A stretch of DNA of 64,000 nt from NCBI GenBank assembly GCA_038380795.1, contig CM076269.1, forward strand, positions 930,001 through 994,000, read 5' to 3'. The notes under the pieces are model-generated. The model was not told the origin of the DNA, did no database searches, and saw only the letters and a program-made list of their open reading frames with translations. Origin of the DNA: Pyrocephalus nanus. Taxonomy: Eukaryota; Chordata; Aves; Passeriformes; Tyrannidae. The position numbers and the translations under genes were made by a program. Shown piece after piece: positions 37,619 to 51,825 of the stretch (positions are counted from its first letter, which is position 1; each line of letters begins with the position of its first letter).

Positions 37619-40173
37619 ATTAGCTTCGAAGTTAAAAGCAAAAAACCAATCACCTAAGCCTGAGGAGGTGGTCAAAATGTAATACAAAAAAAGAGTCACA
37701 AGGAAGTGAGGGAAAAAAGGAGAAGGTCAGGGAGTTTGGTGACTAAAAGAAAAAGAGCTTGGCTGATTTTCTCAGGGGTTAGTTCTGTTTGTCAGCAAAC
37801 TGAATAACAGAAGTCTGAACTTAAGTAATAGAGTAGCCTTTGACTCCAGCTGTACATCAGCTTGTGTGCTGCACCACCACCTCCCACACTCCCTGAACGC
37901 CACAGCCCAAGCTAAAATAATCTGTCTCGTACCAGTGGCCTTCCACAGCTGCCCAGTGCCAGCAGGTACTGCAGCAATTCGTGCTACCTCCTAAAAGGAA
38001 CAGCAAGCCCATCTGGAGAACTTTAATATAAATCCCTTTTTACCCAGTGATCAGACCAGCACAGAGCGGGTCAGGACATGTCGTGCCTCTCTGCTGAGTG
38101 AGCTCAGCAACAACAGCTCTTCAGACTCCATCAGATAATCCTTCTGCTTCCTTTCTCTTCTTTATTTCAAGCTGCTCATTTCCAGCAGCATCAGGCTCAT
38201 TCAAAATTGCAGAACTAACTGGAAAGAGCCAGGCATTTCTGTATATATGCACAACCATGGACAAAGATAGATGGTAAGGAGTTCACCTGCACGAGTACTG
38301 TGTAGATGGAGGCTGCAGAAGCAGAAGGCAACACGGCCCCAAAAATCACAGGCCTCTCTGTAATACCCCTGATACAGGGTTTTTATGCCCCATATCTCAG
38401 GTAGGCTAACGAGCATAACCTCAGGTGTAAGACTTTGTAATAAACTTCTTTATATTTCTTTGTGTTTCTTCAGTGAAAACCCGATTTTCAAGCACTTCTA
38501 AGATTTCAAATTAAAGACACTTAATCAGGATAGTCACATTTTAAAAAGTCGACATTCAGGTAACTGTTACACAGTTTTGTGGTCACATTTCCATTAGAGT
38601 GAGACATTCAAGAAAAACCAAGAGCAGCTATAGCAGCTGTCAATCCCAATTCACAGCTTACAGACAGGAGATGAAGAGAAAGTGGACTTTGTAGAGGCAG
38701 TTCTGAGACAAGTACTCGGGGAATTTACACTGCTCTGGGTAAATTAAAGCTGTCTGTCTGCTGCACTGTGTTTCTCTGTAAAACCAGGGACACCAACTTC
38801 TCTGTTAGTTATTGGCCTACAGTTCTGCTGCTGTCTGCAAAAGCCATTTTGCCAACTGGTAGAGGTTTCAGTTGAGCTCCTTTAGGACAAGAAGCCCTGA
38901 ATTCCATGGTTTATTGGACACAGGAGCCTCCACGTTCCCCACAGTAGCACCATAACTTCCTGAAAGCCTTAGAAACATTGTGCTCCAAGAGGAGGATATT
39001 GCACTGTACAGCCTTCTGTATGGTGACCCATGCTCATTCCTTTCTGTAATGGATTCCTCTGGGACAGGATTCTCCAAAAAGAAGACTACAGCAGAAACAA
39101 AGCTCCTGGCAATTTGCAGGATTGGCCTAGACAGCATCAGGGAAAAAAATAAACCCAAACCTCAAAAACCTTAACTGGCAATTCACTTGAAGTCCCTCAT
39201 TCATTTTAACCAAAGTTATTTTTTCTACACAATTTACTGATAGTTTGGTCCATCTACTCAAGCTCTTTGAGAATTGTTCCAATGAAGGCATGATACAAAC
39301 CAGCCGTAATTTCTGCAAATTTAAGATGCCAAAATCAGAAATACTTTGGTGTTTCAGTTTGTGACCTAGTGTTTAAGTTTTCTGTAGGTTTCAATACCAT
39401 TTAAGCATTCTGCAGTCTACATTACAGCATACTTTCCCTGCATATGTAAAAATATGCACAGTCTCAGGTTTTTATGTACAATCTTAAAATTCATATGATC
39501 TCACACTGAGAAATGTCTTCATGCTTAAGACATTCACAATATTCACAAAGATTTATGATACAATGACTCCGCCATTTACAAGGAAATAAAGCAGATCTGC
39601 AAAGAACTCTACATAAACTCAATAACAGTTGATTTAGGCAAGGTAATATATGACTTAAATTTGAAACCCTAGTTAGGAAAAGACTAACTGAAGTAGTGAA
39701 AGAATTCAGGTTCCTGTGCTAGCAGCAACAAGAGTTCTGCAAGGGGAAAGGTAGGAATTACCACTATTTTCATGAATGCAAGAAGCAATTGTGGACACTC
39801 GTTTCTTCTGTATTTTAGTGTGAATGAAAAAAGGTTACATCTTCATAATGCAGATGCATCACTTAGAGTAATCTAAAAATCAAATGGAGTGTTTAATTAA
39901 CAGTTACAGTATAATGACTGAACTCCTTTCACCTCAGGAAGAAGACTGTGCAAATGAGGAATGGTCCCTTCACATTTCAGATGAATAAAGAAAGAAAAAG
40001 GAAAGCACTCCAGCAGGGCTGTTATTAAGTGTCTCCTGCTCATGATGTAGCCATGTCCCTGCTGCATCCATCCTCCCTGCTCAGCATTAAGGAGAGCTGT
40101 ATTTGCCATGATAATTTGTCTGCATTTCAACTCTAATCTTGACTGGTACAATTCCCAACAAATTGCTTTTGAC

Positions 40174-40216
40174 TTTTTTTTTTTATTATTATTTTTATTA
40201 TTATTATTATTATTAT
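40174..40216. repeat. T11 run and (ATT)n microsatellite
   Basis: Eleven T followed by about ten ATT units with one interruption. Confidence 0.9.
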
Positions 40217-42255
40217 CTTATGTTTATTATTGCACTTTCCCACGTGCAGTGTATGGAGATGAGATTCCACGTGCAATCTATTGTGTGAGGTGTTTTAATC
40301 AATAATCTTGTTCTGCTGATTAAGCAGGGGCTCCTGTTTTGGCAAGATAACATTAGTTTCTCCTGTCATGCTCCAAAAGCTATTGGGAATCTTCAGCAGA
40401 TCATTAGATATGCTACAATAAAGCCTTGGTACAATCTCTTTTCTTTCTTCAATTACTTCTTCACTGTCCTATCGTTCCTCGTCACTGCTGGCACTGCATT
40501 ATTATTACAGCTCCCCTGAAACTTGCACTAGAGCTATGTCTGCAGGCCATGGGATGCCATTTTCAATTGCAGCTTCTGCTTGAAAATATAAATTAGGAAA
40601 ATTTCATTATCTCCTGCCAAGGGCCATTATTCACCATTGTTCTAAGGAAGATTAAAAACACACAATCTATGGACTTGAACAAATACTCCAGCACAGTGTG
40701 CCGTGACTGGACCGGAGAGTGAAGCACTGGAATCTGAACAGCAGAGCCTGGAAAGGCACAGGCATGGCATGGATCAAACCAACCAAGGGAGAGAGGGATC
40801 ACCTCTATGGGCCACTCACACCTGTCACAGAGAGATCCACACACGTGCTTTTCAATGGGTTCCTGCAGTTTGCAGAAATAAAGTACGTGTGAAACAATGC
40901 CCACATTGCAGTTCATCCTTCAAATGCTTCTGTCCTGCATACTGACTTCGACAAAGATAGTAATATAAAAGAAACATCATGAAAAGGATAGGGATTAATG
41001 TCCAGGCAGAAAATAACTATCAAAATAATTCTGGGTATTCCTACATTCCTTATCTCCAGGAATGCACCATTTCATGAAGTTGGATATAATGCAAACACAG
41101 AAAACATCATGTGTACTTCACTATAAAAAACCCAAAATACTGTATAAACCCACATCTAATAGATAAAATTTATTTTCAATAGCATTGCCAATACATTTAA
41201 AAAAACCAAAATCTACCTTGGTATGTTTTGAAACTTTCAAGTCAGAGGTGACAATATTTCTCTTTCAGCATATTGATTAAACACTTACGGGCCAGCACGA
41301 TGGCATGTTCCTGCATACTGCCTGCAGCAACCTGCTTAAAAATCACTGCAGGCACTGAACTGGGGCTGCAGCACCTCGAGCTCCTCATGGTCGTGGTGCC
41401 TCTCTCTCATTATGTGCATGAAGATGGCAGGTACTACTTCAGTGTTGTGTTTTATTTATCTGGTCTTGGAAAGCATGTACAGAACTTACAAACAAAACAG
41501 CCAGAGAACAGAGAGTTTGGTTTAGGGGTGTTCAGATACAATTATTTAAAGCAATGTACCTAAATTCTGAGTTTCAAGTTCACCTCACAAGCAATACATG
41601 TTACATACTAATGAGTTAGCAATTTAATCCTGAAAAAAAAAGAGCTGCTAAGAAAACCCAGCCTTCCTGTAAAGCCTGGATTTGAAGTGGCATTGTCCAG
41701 CCACCACTGCCATTTCCAGAGTGCCCCAGCAACTGGCACAGGAGTGGCACAACCCTTCCCATGCAGAACAGTGAGTGCACGAGTCTCTACAGAGCCAGGA
41801 TTCCTTAAAGATGGATATAGAATCCTGGAACTGGCCTTTCAGAAACCCAGGAAGCCACACTGACAACACTGATTACTCTTGTGTAAGACCTTCTAAAAAT
41901 TATTTTCAAGTTAGAATCCCCAAAGCTACTACAGGGGAATGAGCATGCAAAAAAAAAAAAAAACAACATGGTAGCAATTTTACCTAGCTCAGAGAGAAAG
42001 AAGATTTAGTGTGCTGTGGTTGGTGGTTTTCATAATCCAAGGAAAAAAAAAAAGGGAGATACATAAGCAGGTATGATAGTGGAATTTGGCCGTAAGAGAT
42101 GTGTCTAGATACTGGCAACCCTCCTGTGGCCACTACAGCACTGAGGCATGTTAGAGCTTGGTTTGAAAATTCACAAACCAGCCCTGGGATTTCTGTGCAC
42201 TTGGCAACGTGACCATTACAGCAATAAACCTGGTGGCTTTAGATGAAAAATATTT

Positions 42256-42271
42256 GGGGGGGGGGGGGGGG
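42256..42271. repeat. G16 homopolymer
   Basis: Sixteen consecutive G on the plus strand (C16 on the transcript). It is flanked by ordinary AT-rich sequence. Confidence 0.9.
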
Positions 42272-45200
42272 ATGGTGTATTTTTTCTTTTTTAAATATAA
42301 TATTGATGATTTGTTGAATCTTCCTAATTACCAAGTAAACAAATAGAAGCAAGCAAAATAATGTATAATTAATATTGTAGAAGGTGCACCATAGAGTCGT
42401 TTCTGTTTGCCCAATAAAAATGCAATAATATTTAACTGTGCTTTCTTTGTAAAATGTAATCTTGTGGGAGTTTAAGGGTACACATTAGGCATAAAAACTC
42501 CAAATAGACAATAAAACAGCATAAAATTTGCAACTCCCACAGGCCTTTTCTTAGGATTACCCATTCTGATCCACTGTCAATGAATGTGTATCAGACTTGT
42601 ATGACAAAGTAATTTAACAGTATTTCTTACTTTCAACCTCTTCTTACAACTTTTAATACATTTAGTTATGACCTTTTAGTATTCATGTCTCTAAGTTCAA
42701 ACAGTCACTGTTAAAATGATGAATTTTCTCACCTACTCACACCTGAAATAGTTTTTTCTTGTTACAATTCATCCCTGTTCTAGCACTTTGCTTATTGGTG
42801 TAAATGCTATTATTATGGGGTTGTTCTTAGCCAGAAACTGAAGCTCCAGATAAAATAGGGAAAGGGGAAAAAAAAAAAGAAAGAGGAAATGTGGATTCCA
42901 GTGGAATGGGTAACTTCTGCCTTCTCTTGGTATTTTTTTAAGTGCTTTCATAATCCCCTTTCTATCCCCACTGCTTTCTACCACATATATGAAAGGCCTA
43001 CTAGAGTGACCAGAGCTTGTGAGGAGAAGGCTGCAAATCCAGGACAGCAAAGCAGATAGGAAAGATACAACGAGGTGTGCAAAGCACCCAGAACAATCTC
43101 CTGGTGAGGCCAGAGCAGGCACAAACCCAAACCCCAAACAGCACAAAGCAGGAGAGACCTGCTTGGGATGGAAAATGCTTCCAGTGCAGCCCTGCCTGAG
43201 GAATTAAGAAATGGAAATCCGCTGATTGTCATGATCTCGTCACATTATTTAGGTGCATGCATATTTGCAAGCCAGATTACAGGCAGTGCGTGTCTCAGTG
43301 CACCAACTGAGCCAAGCAGATCCGCACTGCTGAAAAGTAATCAGTTCAAAAGATCCAATTAAACGTTTCACCATTTAGACAAAATAAATAGCCTGCAGCT
43401 ATGCTTATTTACTAATGAAAACTTTAGCAGTGCAGCACCCTTGTATCTGAGCAATTTACACAGATTATTCACACTGAGTGAGCATAAGTGCAGCATCACG
43501 CCCTGTGTGTCGGAGCAGCTTCCAGGGGAGGAATGGGGGGTGTGCCATAAACCCAGGGCTTCGGGAAGGGGCATCATTTCTGAGGCACAGTGCTAGAGCA
43601 GAGCTAGGGAAAATCCAGGGAAAATCCTGAAGCACAGTGTCTGATCCTAAGGAATAACACTGCAACTTCTTTTTGCAGCACTGTTGATCTTTTTTATCCA
43701 TGGCTTGGCATGCAGCATATTCATAATTTAGTTAAAAGTTATGTAACTTAAGGCAGCTTCTGAGTCACTATTAAATGAGTAACTTGAAGAATTACAATAC
43801 TGAAAATATTGGAAATACAGAGCTTTATCCTTCACGTTAATTTGCACAGATCTGAAAGACATTTTTAACAATCGCCCACTGTAATTACTAACATAAGGTA
43901 TTTTACATGACAGGTGTGATTTGTTACTGCACCTTCTGAAACACAGAAGCCTTGGTAGACTTTCAGTGCCCCCACCAGACTCCAGGTCTGTGCAATGCAA
44001 GTTCAGCTTGATTCACTATGGGTCTCCTGAGCTCAACCCATCTCCACTGCTTACAGAGCTGCATATTCAACACAAAACTATCTGGCCTCTAACAGGAAAT
44101 TAAGACTTGGTCATCTACAGAATTGGCCCCTGAGACAACTGGATTCCATAGGGTCCTTTGGCTTCCCCGTGCATGGACAGGCTGAGGACAATTTCAAATG
44201 GGGTGTGCAGTGGGGGCAACCCTAACTCACCTTTAACTAATGCAGTCACCTTGAATAATTACAAATACTATAGCCTGTATCAATTAGGAGAAATTATCTA
44301 TAAAAATGTTCACCCACTGCAGTTTGCATATGGGAAAACGATCATATTTTTAACAAGGGAAATGGGAAATCGCTATGGGATGCCCTACTTAGATTAAATT
44401 AGCAAGATCTTGTTATCAGACCATATAAAAGATACACCATAATAAGACGTGACCTTGCAGAACCTTGGAGCCAATCCGACTTTTTTCCCCCTGTAACCCT
44501 TCCTAATTATCTGCAAAGTTACAGACCCTTTTGTGGCAGGTTATTTTTCTGTGAATAGTGAGGGGTTTTGGGCTTTTAAATATTTAATTAGTCTTCTGAT
44601 ATGAGAATTGTTGCACATGCCAACTGCTTCGATTTTCAAACTGTGTTCATCCTAATTATGTTCAGATTTAGATTGGTCATCCCAAACCTCTCACTCTTGT
44701 AATTATTTACTCCTTAAAGATCATTCAGCAGAGAAATATTTTTCACCCTTATGGCTTTTCCTTTCCACAAATGGCTTTTCTGGTCCGTTAATTACCCACT
44801 CAGAGGATTAGAGTTTGTAATAATGCAAGAGATCCTGCATGTAAGATGAATTTTACAGGGTGAAAGAGAATAAATTGTTTTTTGTAAACTTGCCTCGGGG
44901 AATACCCCCTTTTTGGGTTATAATTTTCATCGACAGTGGCCATGTGCCCACTCCTGCACATCCCCCAGTCCCACAGGGGTTGGAATGACTCATCTGTCCA
45001 GCTCGACAGAACTCGAGCACAGGCAATGAGAGGCAAAGGCAGCTGGGTTATTTTGGGAGATCTGTAAGAGTGCAATCTGCTGGCAATCAGGTACGGTCCC
45101 TTTTCTCATCATTTTCAATGTAGATTTCATGGCCTTAAAGTTACGTGTATTTAACCGATAACTAATAATAAAATTACAACTTTTCTCATTTCATCTGCTG

Positions 45201-46680
45201 ATTTTTTTCCAGAAGTGCTGTCCCTTGGTAGATCTTTAATCAACTCTGTAACAGTGGTGTCATTTCCTATTAAAATGTGTCTGAGAGTCCTCACTACAAG
45301 TACTTTCTTTTCTTCTGAGAGGAATGCTTGTCACAAAAGCACTGTTATTCATTACCCACAGTGATGTCTGGATCTAATTATCATCTGGAAAGCTTGCAGG
45401 GCTTCCAGGTATAGGACTTCCCCTGCAAAAGTATCCTGTTCTAACTTGGAAAGCACAATCCCACTTTCTTCCCTGCAATTTGAAGGAGAGGGATTAAGTT
45501 ACTGGTGTGATGAGCTGTGCACTCCATCGTTCCTGGAACTCCCAGTTTTAAGCCCAGTAGAGTTTAGGGGCTGCTTCCATTTGCTTGTTCCCACATCTGC
45601 AGAAATCCTGTCTGTGCTGCAGTTGTTTTTTTACCCAAGTCAAGCAGATTCACCACCGTAAAACACAGATGAGAAAATTCACTGGCTTGACTCTTGTCAG
45701 TCAGTGCACAGATAATCTTTAATTGTGTCAAAAATATTCACGATCTAATCCCTTTATCAAACGCTCTGCCACTGGAGGAGTCTCGTGTGCCTGCACAATT
45801 AAAAACCACATGTCAGCCACACATAATGCTGTGTTACATTTGATGCAAATCCTTCACTATTGAAATAAGCACTGGGCTGACAGCAGGAAGTGGCTGATAA
45901 GAAAGCAACAAGGCATTGCTGATGGCATTCATGATAACTGAGCTCTAACTCATATGTGTTCTGTCTACAGCATGTTACCCAAAGTGCTCCTGTTTTTAAG
46001 TGCAACTCCAGGAGGTGTTCTTTTGCTGCATCTCTGTCACAAAGGCAGCAAAATTATCCAAGAAAGCTAAATACACAAGGTAAGTTATGTTTTTCATACC
46101 CACCAGTGATGCCAGCACCAGAATAATATGCTGAGAGTAATATCACTGCTGCTACATCCTAGATGAGAAAACACCTACAGCTTCGTGAGAGCAACAGTAC
46201 AGCTGAGCTCAGTGCTGGGAAGGAATTCTGTAAACAGGGAAAGATTATGGGCTCAGAACTGTCACTTTATTGCTACACTTACAGCTCAGCCTAAATGAAA
46301 ATACTTAATAGAGCACAAACTCTTGAGTTATGGTAAGGCAACAACTTTACAGCGCTGCAAAAAGGTGGATATTAAATACATTTCCCAACTGCTCCTTCAT
46401 CATACACATATATATCACAAGAAGCAGGGTAAGGTTTAAGATCACAGGTTACCACCACGAAAGGAACTCAGACACCTTTGCACTTAAAACAGCAAAATAT
46501 GGATCTTGCCAGATGAAACAACATTGTGAAGCTTGGTGTCACTAAGAAGGAGTAAGGCTTCTTCCTCCAAGGTGTTGGAACTGTGTGACTTTGGGGAGGA
46601 CAGCCTGCCCAATGAAAGGATTTTGCTGCCTCATTTCTTTTCTTTTTTTTTAATTTTTTTTTCTGCTTTGCATGTCTATG

Positions 46681-46717
46681 TGTGTGTATGTGTATGTGTA
46701 TGTGTGTGCATGTATGT
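46681..46717. repeat. (TG)n/(TGTA)n microsatellite
   Basis: Mixed TG and TGTA units following a T-rich stretch. It is open as a His-Thr or Val-Cys repeat in several frames, which has no coding meaning. Confidence 0.9.
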
Positions 46718-49700
46718 ACTAGCAGAAACGGAAATGCAAAGGTTCCTACAGCTATCATATATTGGATAAACCTGAAAAAAAAAAGCTCTCAATAGTAAAT
46801 TCGTAGTAGAGCTTCTGTGCTGCAAGGGTATTACAAAACAGGCTTGACATGGAAAAAACTCCTCGTGGTAAGAACCTTTCCTTCCCACTGATGTGCCTAC
46901 AGCAGGCTAAAATTACCCTGAACACTGAGTATTGGGTCTGTGTAACACTTAAGACTGCATTAACTTCGTTGCAGTGCCTTGTTTTATGGGCTCAGTTCAT
47001 CATGACCTATAAAACGTTAAGCTGAAGTGCTTTAAATATCTGCTCCCACCGTGTGCAGGCAGGAGGACAAGGCCCTGTGCTGCGAAGCGGCAAAGACAGC
47101 GCTCTGCTGAGAAGTGGCACGCACTCCCGTGTCACTGATATAAACAGGGGGAGCGTGCTAAATAATGGATGAAACAGGCAGCCAATCCTCAGAGAAGACA
47201 GCAATTCCAGCTGAATTCTGCCTTTGATTTTTGTTTTACCGCTACGACGGTATTTTTCAAGACTGCTTCCTAAAGAAACCCGCAAGTTGACTGCCATGCT
47301 AAACCAAGGGCACACCATGCAAACTCCTTTCATTCACGGCTATTACAGGAAAGGAAATAAATAAAGACCTCCTTTATTTGTGGCACTGGTATTTTTGCTA
47401 ATTGTTGTTCTGCAATATGAAGAAGATAAAATGAAAAGAGGGAAATTATCTACGTTTTTCGGTAATCATGGCCCATTTATTAAGCAATTAGATTGCAATT
47501 TTATTATTAGAGAGAAAAAAAAAAAAAAAGGAAATGTTGTAAAATACCGTTGTTGCTTGTATCTTTGATCCTTAAACTCTTCCATTTCAGCACCCTCATT
47601 AATGTCAAAATGCCATGAACATGGCCACCCCTTTTTAGACTGTATACCCTGGGCTCAGGCAGAATCTATGGGATTCAATAAAGAAGATTTTCTTGTTGAA
47701 TTCAACTAAAAGCTTAATTGAGCCACAAAGGTCAGAAGGTTCTTTTTATTTTAAGTAGGAGATTATTCTGTGGCAGAAGGAAATTTACAGAATATGAGAT
47801 CTGCTCATTTCTATACTAGTCTGAATCCAGTTTTAATTTTTAAACCCACGTTACTCTTCCATTCCTTTCCTCTGAATTAAACATTTTCACTGTAATAATC
47901 TTTAAATTCCATTTCATTTGTGTTACTAATGAAAACTTTACACTTTCATGGCTACTGCTGACTTTTAACACTAAAAAGTACTCGTAATTTACTTACATTT
48001 ATTTAATTCATATTAATCTGTCCTAATTTATGATCTATACCCTGCTCTGCCCATCTTCATGTACCTTTTTCCATGTCAGTTCTGTTTACTAAGTGATATT
48101 CAACAGATTTCCTATAGTGCAATGAACCTTAACAGGCAGCTTTTAATTGCCTCACATAGGAAACCACATCACTATTAATTCCACAGCAACAGTATAAAAT
48201 AAAACCATTGCTTCTCAGACTCCAGAGCAATTAGACCTCTCGGCTATTTGGCTAACTCTGCTTCATGATACCCAGTGCAGTTAATTATATTTTTTGATGT
48301 TAATAGTCTCTGTCAGTTTCAAGCATAACTCCTCTTTGATGAATATTTAAATTATATTTGAATAAAAAAATAATCTTGGTTACATTTCATATTCAGCAGT
48401 CATCACAGCTTAATAAAGGTCTCCTCAGCAAGGCTCGAGATAAATGGCTGTATGAACACATGTATGAAGTCCTAAATCAACTTACCAGATAATGTAGCTG
48501 TTTTGGCTAAGTATTATAAAGGATATACTGGGGCTGGAGGAATGAACAGGCCTCAGCTATTACATTATTATTCTACATGAACTGAATTTGGCACAGCAAC
48601 ATATAAGTAAATCACAATTTTTCAATAATAAAGTTCCGAGTGCAACTGAACCAGGAACTGACATTGCCTAGACCAGAAATAAGAAAACCAGGTAAAATTC
48701 ACACAAGCCCACCCAAGAGGACACAGAACTCCACTGAAAGGTGCTGAAGGTTAAGCAACGTTGTCTCAGTCGAGTTATCAAAAATGTTAGCACATTACCA
48801 AGATGGGTAATTACATACCCAAATCACCCAGTACATGATTAACTGGGGGGTAAACAGTGTGCACACCGAGCAGAGCCCATTTCAGCAAGCAGGAAAGGCC
48901 CACACAGACATCACAGGCTGATGTATTTTATATGATGCTCAAAAATACAAGCAACAGCATATAGTACTTAAAATTTTATGCATACATATGTATAGTCACA
49001 TTTATTTTCACCCATGAATAGCAAGGCAAGGCTGATGAGTCTCTATATATGATCCTCCAGATAAGATATATGCTGACTTCAGAAGAATTTGATGGCGGTT
49101 TTGCCAAAAATAAAGGAAGAGAACAGCTTGAATATAAGATATGAAAACACTACATAGAATATCAAGCTACACCCTAGTAAAATAATGAATCCCATCTTTT
49201 TTTGAAGTGAACTGAATCTAAATTTTAAATGTCATTAGTTGGTACGAATGATCCTTTTGTTGTTTCCTTTGTAGCTTGTCCAATGTCATGACCACCTCCA
49301 CATGCCTCGGTGTTATGTGCCTGCACGTGTGTAATGTAATTTCTTCTGCAGAAAATTAAAATACAACATGCTGCAAAAAATGATCGAGTGCCACTGGCAG
49401 CTATTTCCCCTCACCTGACTGCTCAAAACCTCATAATATGAGGATTTGTACTTAATTTACTAAGTAATGCCATGATAGAACAATCCCATTAATAAAATCC
49501 CCTATTTTTAATGAGCAAGACTAGACATACTACTTTCATATTAAGAATTAATGATAGTGAAAATGCCCAGTGCCTGCTGAGGTTCTTCCCAGTCACGGGC
49601 ATTACTGTTTTCTGCAGTGTGCTTCACAAAAACTCCAGGCTCTGTGATTACACCTTGTTCAGGAAAACAAACTACACGGATTTCTGCTTTTTGCTTCATA

Positions 49701-51794
49701 TTTGAGGCATAACAAAGTCTTGTGACTAACACATAGAACACAAACCAAAACAAAAATCAATCTGGCCACGGCTCGGTATTGTGAAAAGCTTAGTTTCAAA
49801 ATAAAGAGCATTTTTAGCTTCTGCTACATCTAAATACTCACAGGGTTGGCTGCTGTACTAAAACCTGTGTCTGCTTCAGATTTGAAGCCTTCATTTAAAA
49901 GGGAGCTTACAAAAAAGATATCTAATGTTTGCTAATCTTGTACGGTAAATGTTTTGTGAGGCAGCTGTCAGGAAGCTGAAACAGAAAGCACTGGCACACC
50001 AAAGCAAGAGAGGGACCTGGCACGTGAGATCAGCATCACTGCCACAGCGGGGGGAAATTCCAGCCTACCGACCCACTACAGCCTGGGCTACCCTGCCATC
50101 AGCACGGGGGTTTCCCTGACACAGAAAGAACAGACACGCAGGCCTGAATCACCAGAGAGCAGAAAAGGACAAGGCGTCCCTTTTATTCATCCAGAGATGC
50201 TTTTCACCCCTCTAGCAGAGAGGCAGCCCTGGCTGCAGGAGGAGAAGCAAGGGAAGGAGCAAGGACAGCAGCAGGGGTCAGCAGAGCCCTTGCCTAAGCC
50301 TGGCAGACCCCGAAGTGCAGTGTGCCATTGCCTCACTCACAGGCAAAGCACCCTGTGCCACCTTTCTGCTCCCCTGAGCGAGAATCATCGGTTACAGGGC
50401 ATTTGACCCACTGCCCGCCCAAGCCTGGAGTCTGTGGAAGATTTTCTTTATTCACTGACATTATGGAACGGACCAAACTTGTTTTTACTTGAAAGGACAC
50501 TAACACAGTGTGACAGAGCTCCCCTGCAGACCTGACAAGCAGCAACAGGAAAGAGGGTCCGTAAGATGGGACTTCTTCAGAATGGAACCCATTTTGTTTT
50601 CTTTCAGAAATGTCTGACTCACTCACATACAGGATTTTCCAAAATTATGTATTTCCTGGGTATGTGACTAGGTGGAAAAGAATGAATGTCTCCATTCTCC
50701 CAATCCCCCGTGGGATGGAATAATTACAAATTAAGCTTTGGGAGAAGGGATGGATGTGGTGTGTCCCCCGTGGGGCAGGAGGCACATCCTTACACCCTGC
50801 AGATCCCCCGTTTCAGTGCAGCTGTCCTGCAGAGGGGGGATGGACACAACAGGTTAAGGGCAGTGCCCTGTGAGGGAAGGTGGAGGTAACAAACCCAGGA
50901 GGGAACTGCTCAGTGGTGTCGGGACATGTCGTGTGTGCTACAGACAGGACAGGGCATGTGCCACAGGACAAACAAACACTGCTGAGGAGGATTTATTCCC
51001 CTTTTAATCCTTGTACTTTCCTGCAACAGTGTTTTAAAAGGGAAGGGTATTTTAAAAAATTACAGCTCCCCTAATTTCATCTATTATACCTGACAGGTTT
51101 TTATATTAAGTTTACCTATGAAAATGAGGTTTGCTTTGTTTGTGCATATTTAAAAAGCAAAGTGATAGTGATTTATTATGTTTAGTAAAAATGTAAAGTT
51201 CACATAAAGCTACAATTATAGTATAAATCATAGATGAAAACAGAATTTAAAGGCCATTTCAGTGCAGAATTGATGCAACCACCTTTCTGTTGCAGATCAA
51301 AAATAAACTCAATACACCCACTGTGAGATTATTTTTTTCTAATGTGGATGTTTACATGGTCTGTAAAGGAAGTTTAAACATTTTGAATTTTCTTCAGTGT
51401 TTACAACTAAACTCTTGGTATCAGAGCATACATTCCTATTTAAAAATTCAAGGTATTTTAGCCTCTGTTAGGAGGGAATCAATGTTTTCTTTCTGAAGTT
51501 AACATTAATTTGACTGTCAAGAGTAAATGCTTGAATTTTACATCTAGGTAAATGATTCCATAGATTAAGAGTGAATAGGCTGTATTTTCTTTAAATACAA
51601 AACATTCATTTTCTACTAGTCCCACCAATAGCTATAACTAGAAACTGCTCAAAAAATAAGGTGTACAGACTGGAACAGACCTGACATTTTTTAAATGATT
51701 TTTCATGATTTAAAATTTGCAGGAAAAAAAAATAAAATCTGATTGCACTGTCCTGGAACCACAAAGATAGTTTTCGTGTCCAATTGTGACAACT

Positions 51795-51825
51795 AATAAT
51801 AATAAAAAATAATAATAATAAATAA
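51795..51825. repeat. (AAT)n microsatellite
   Basis: About nine interrupted AAT units. Confidence 0.85.
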
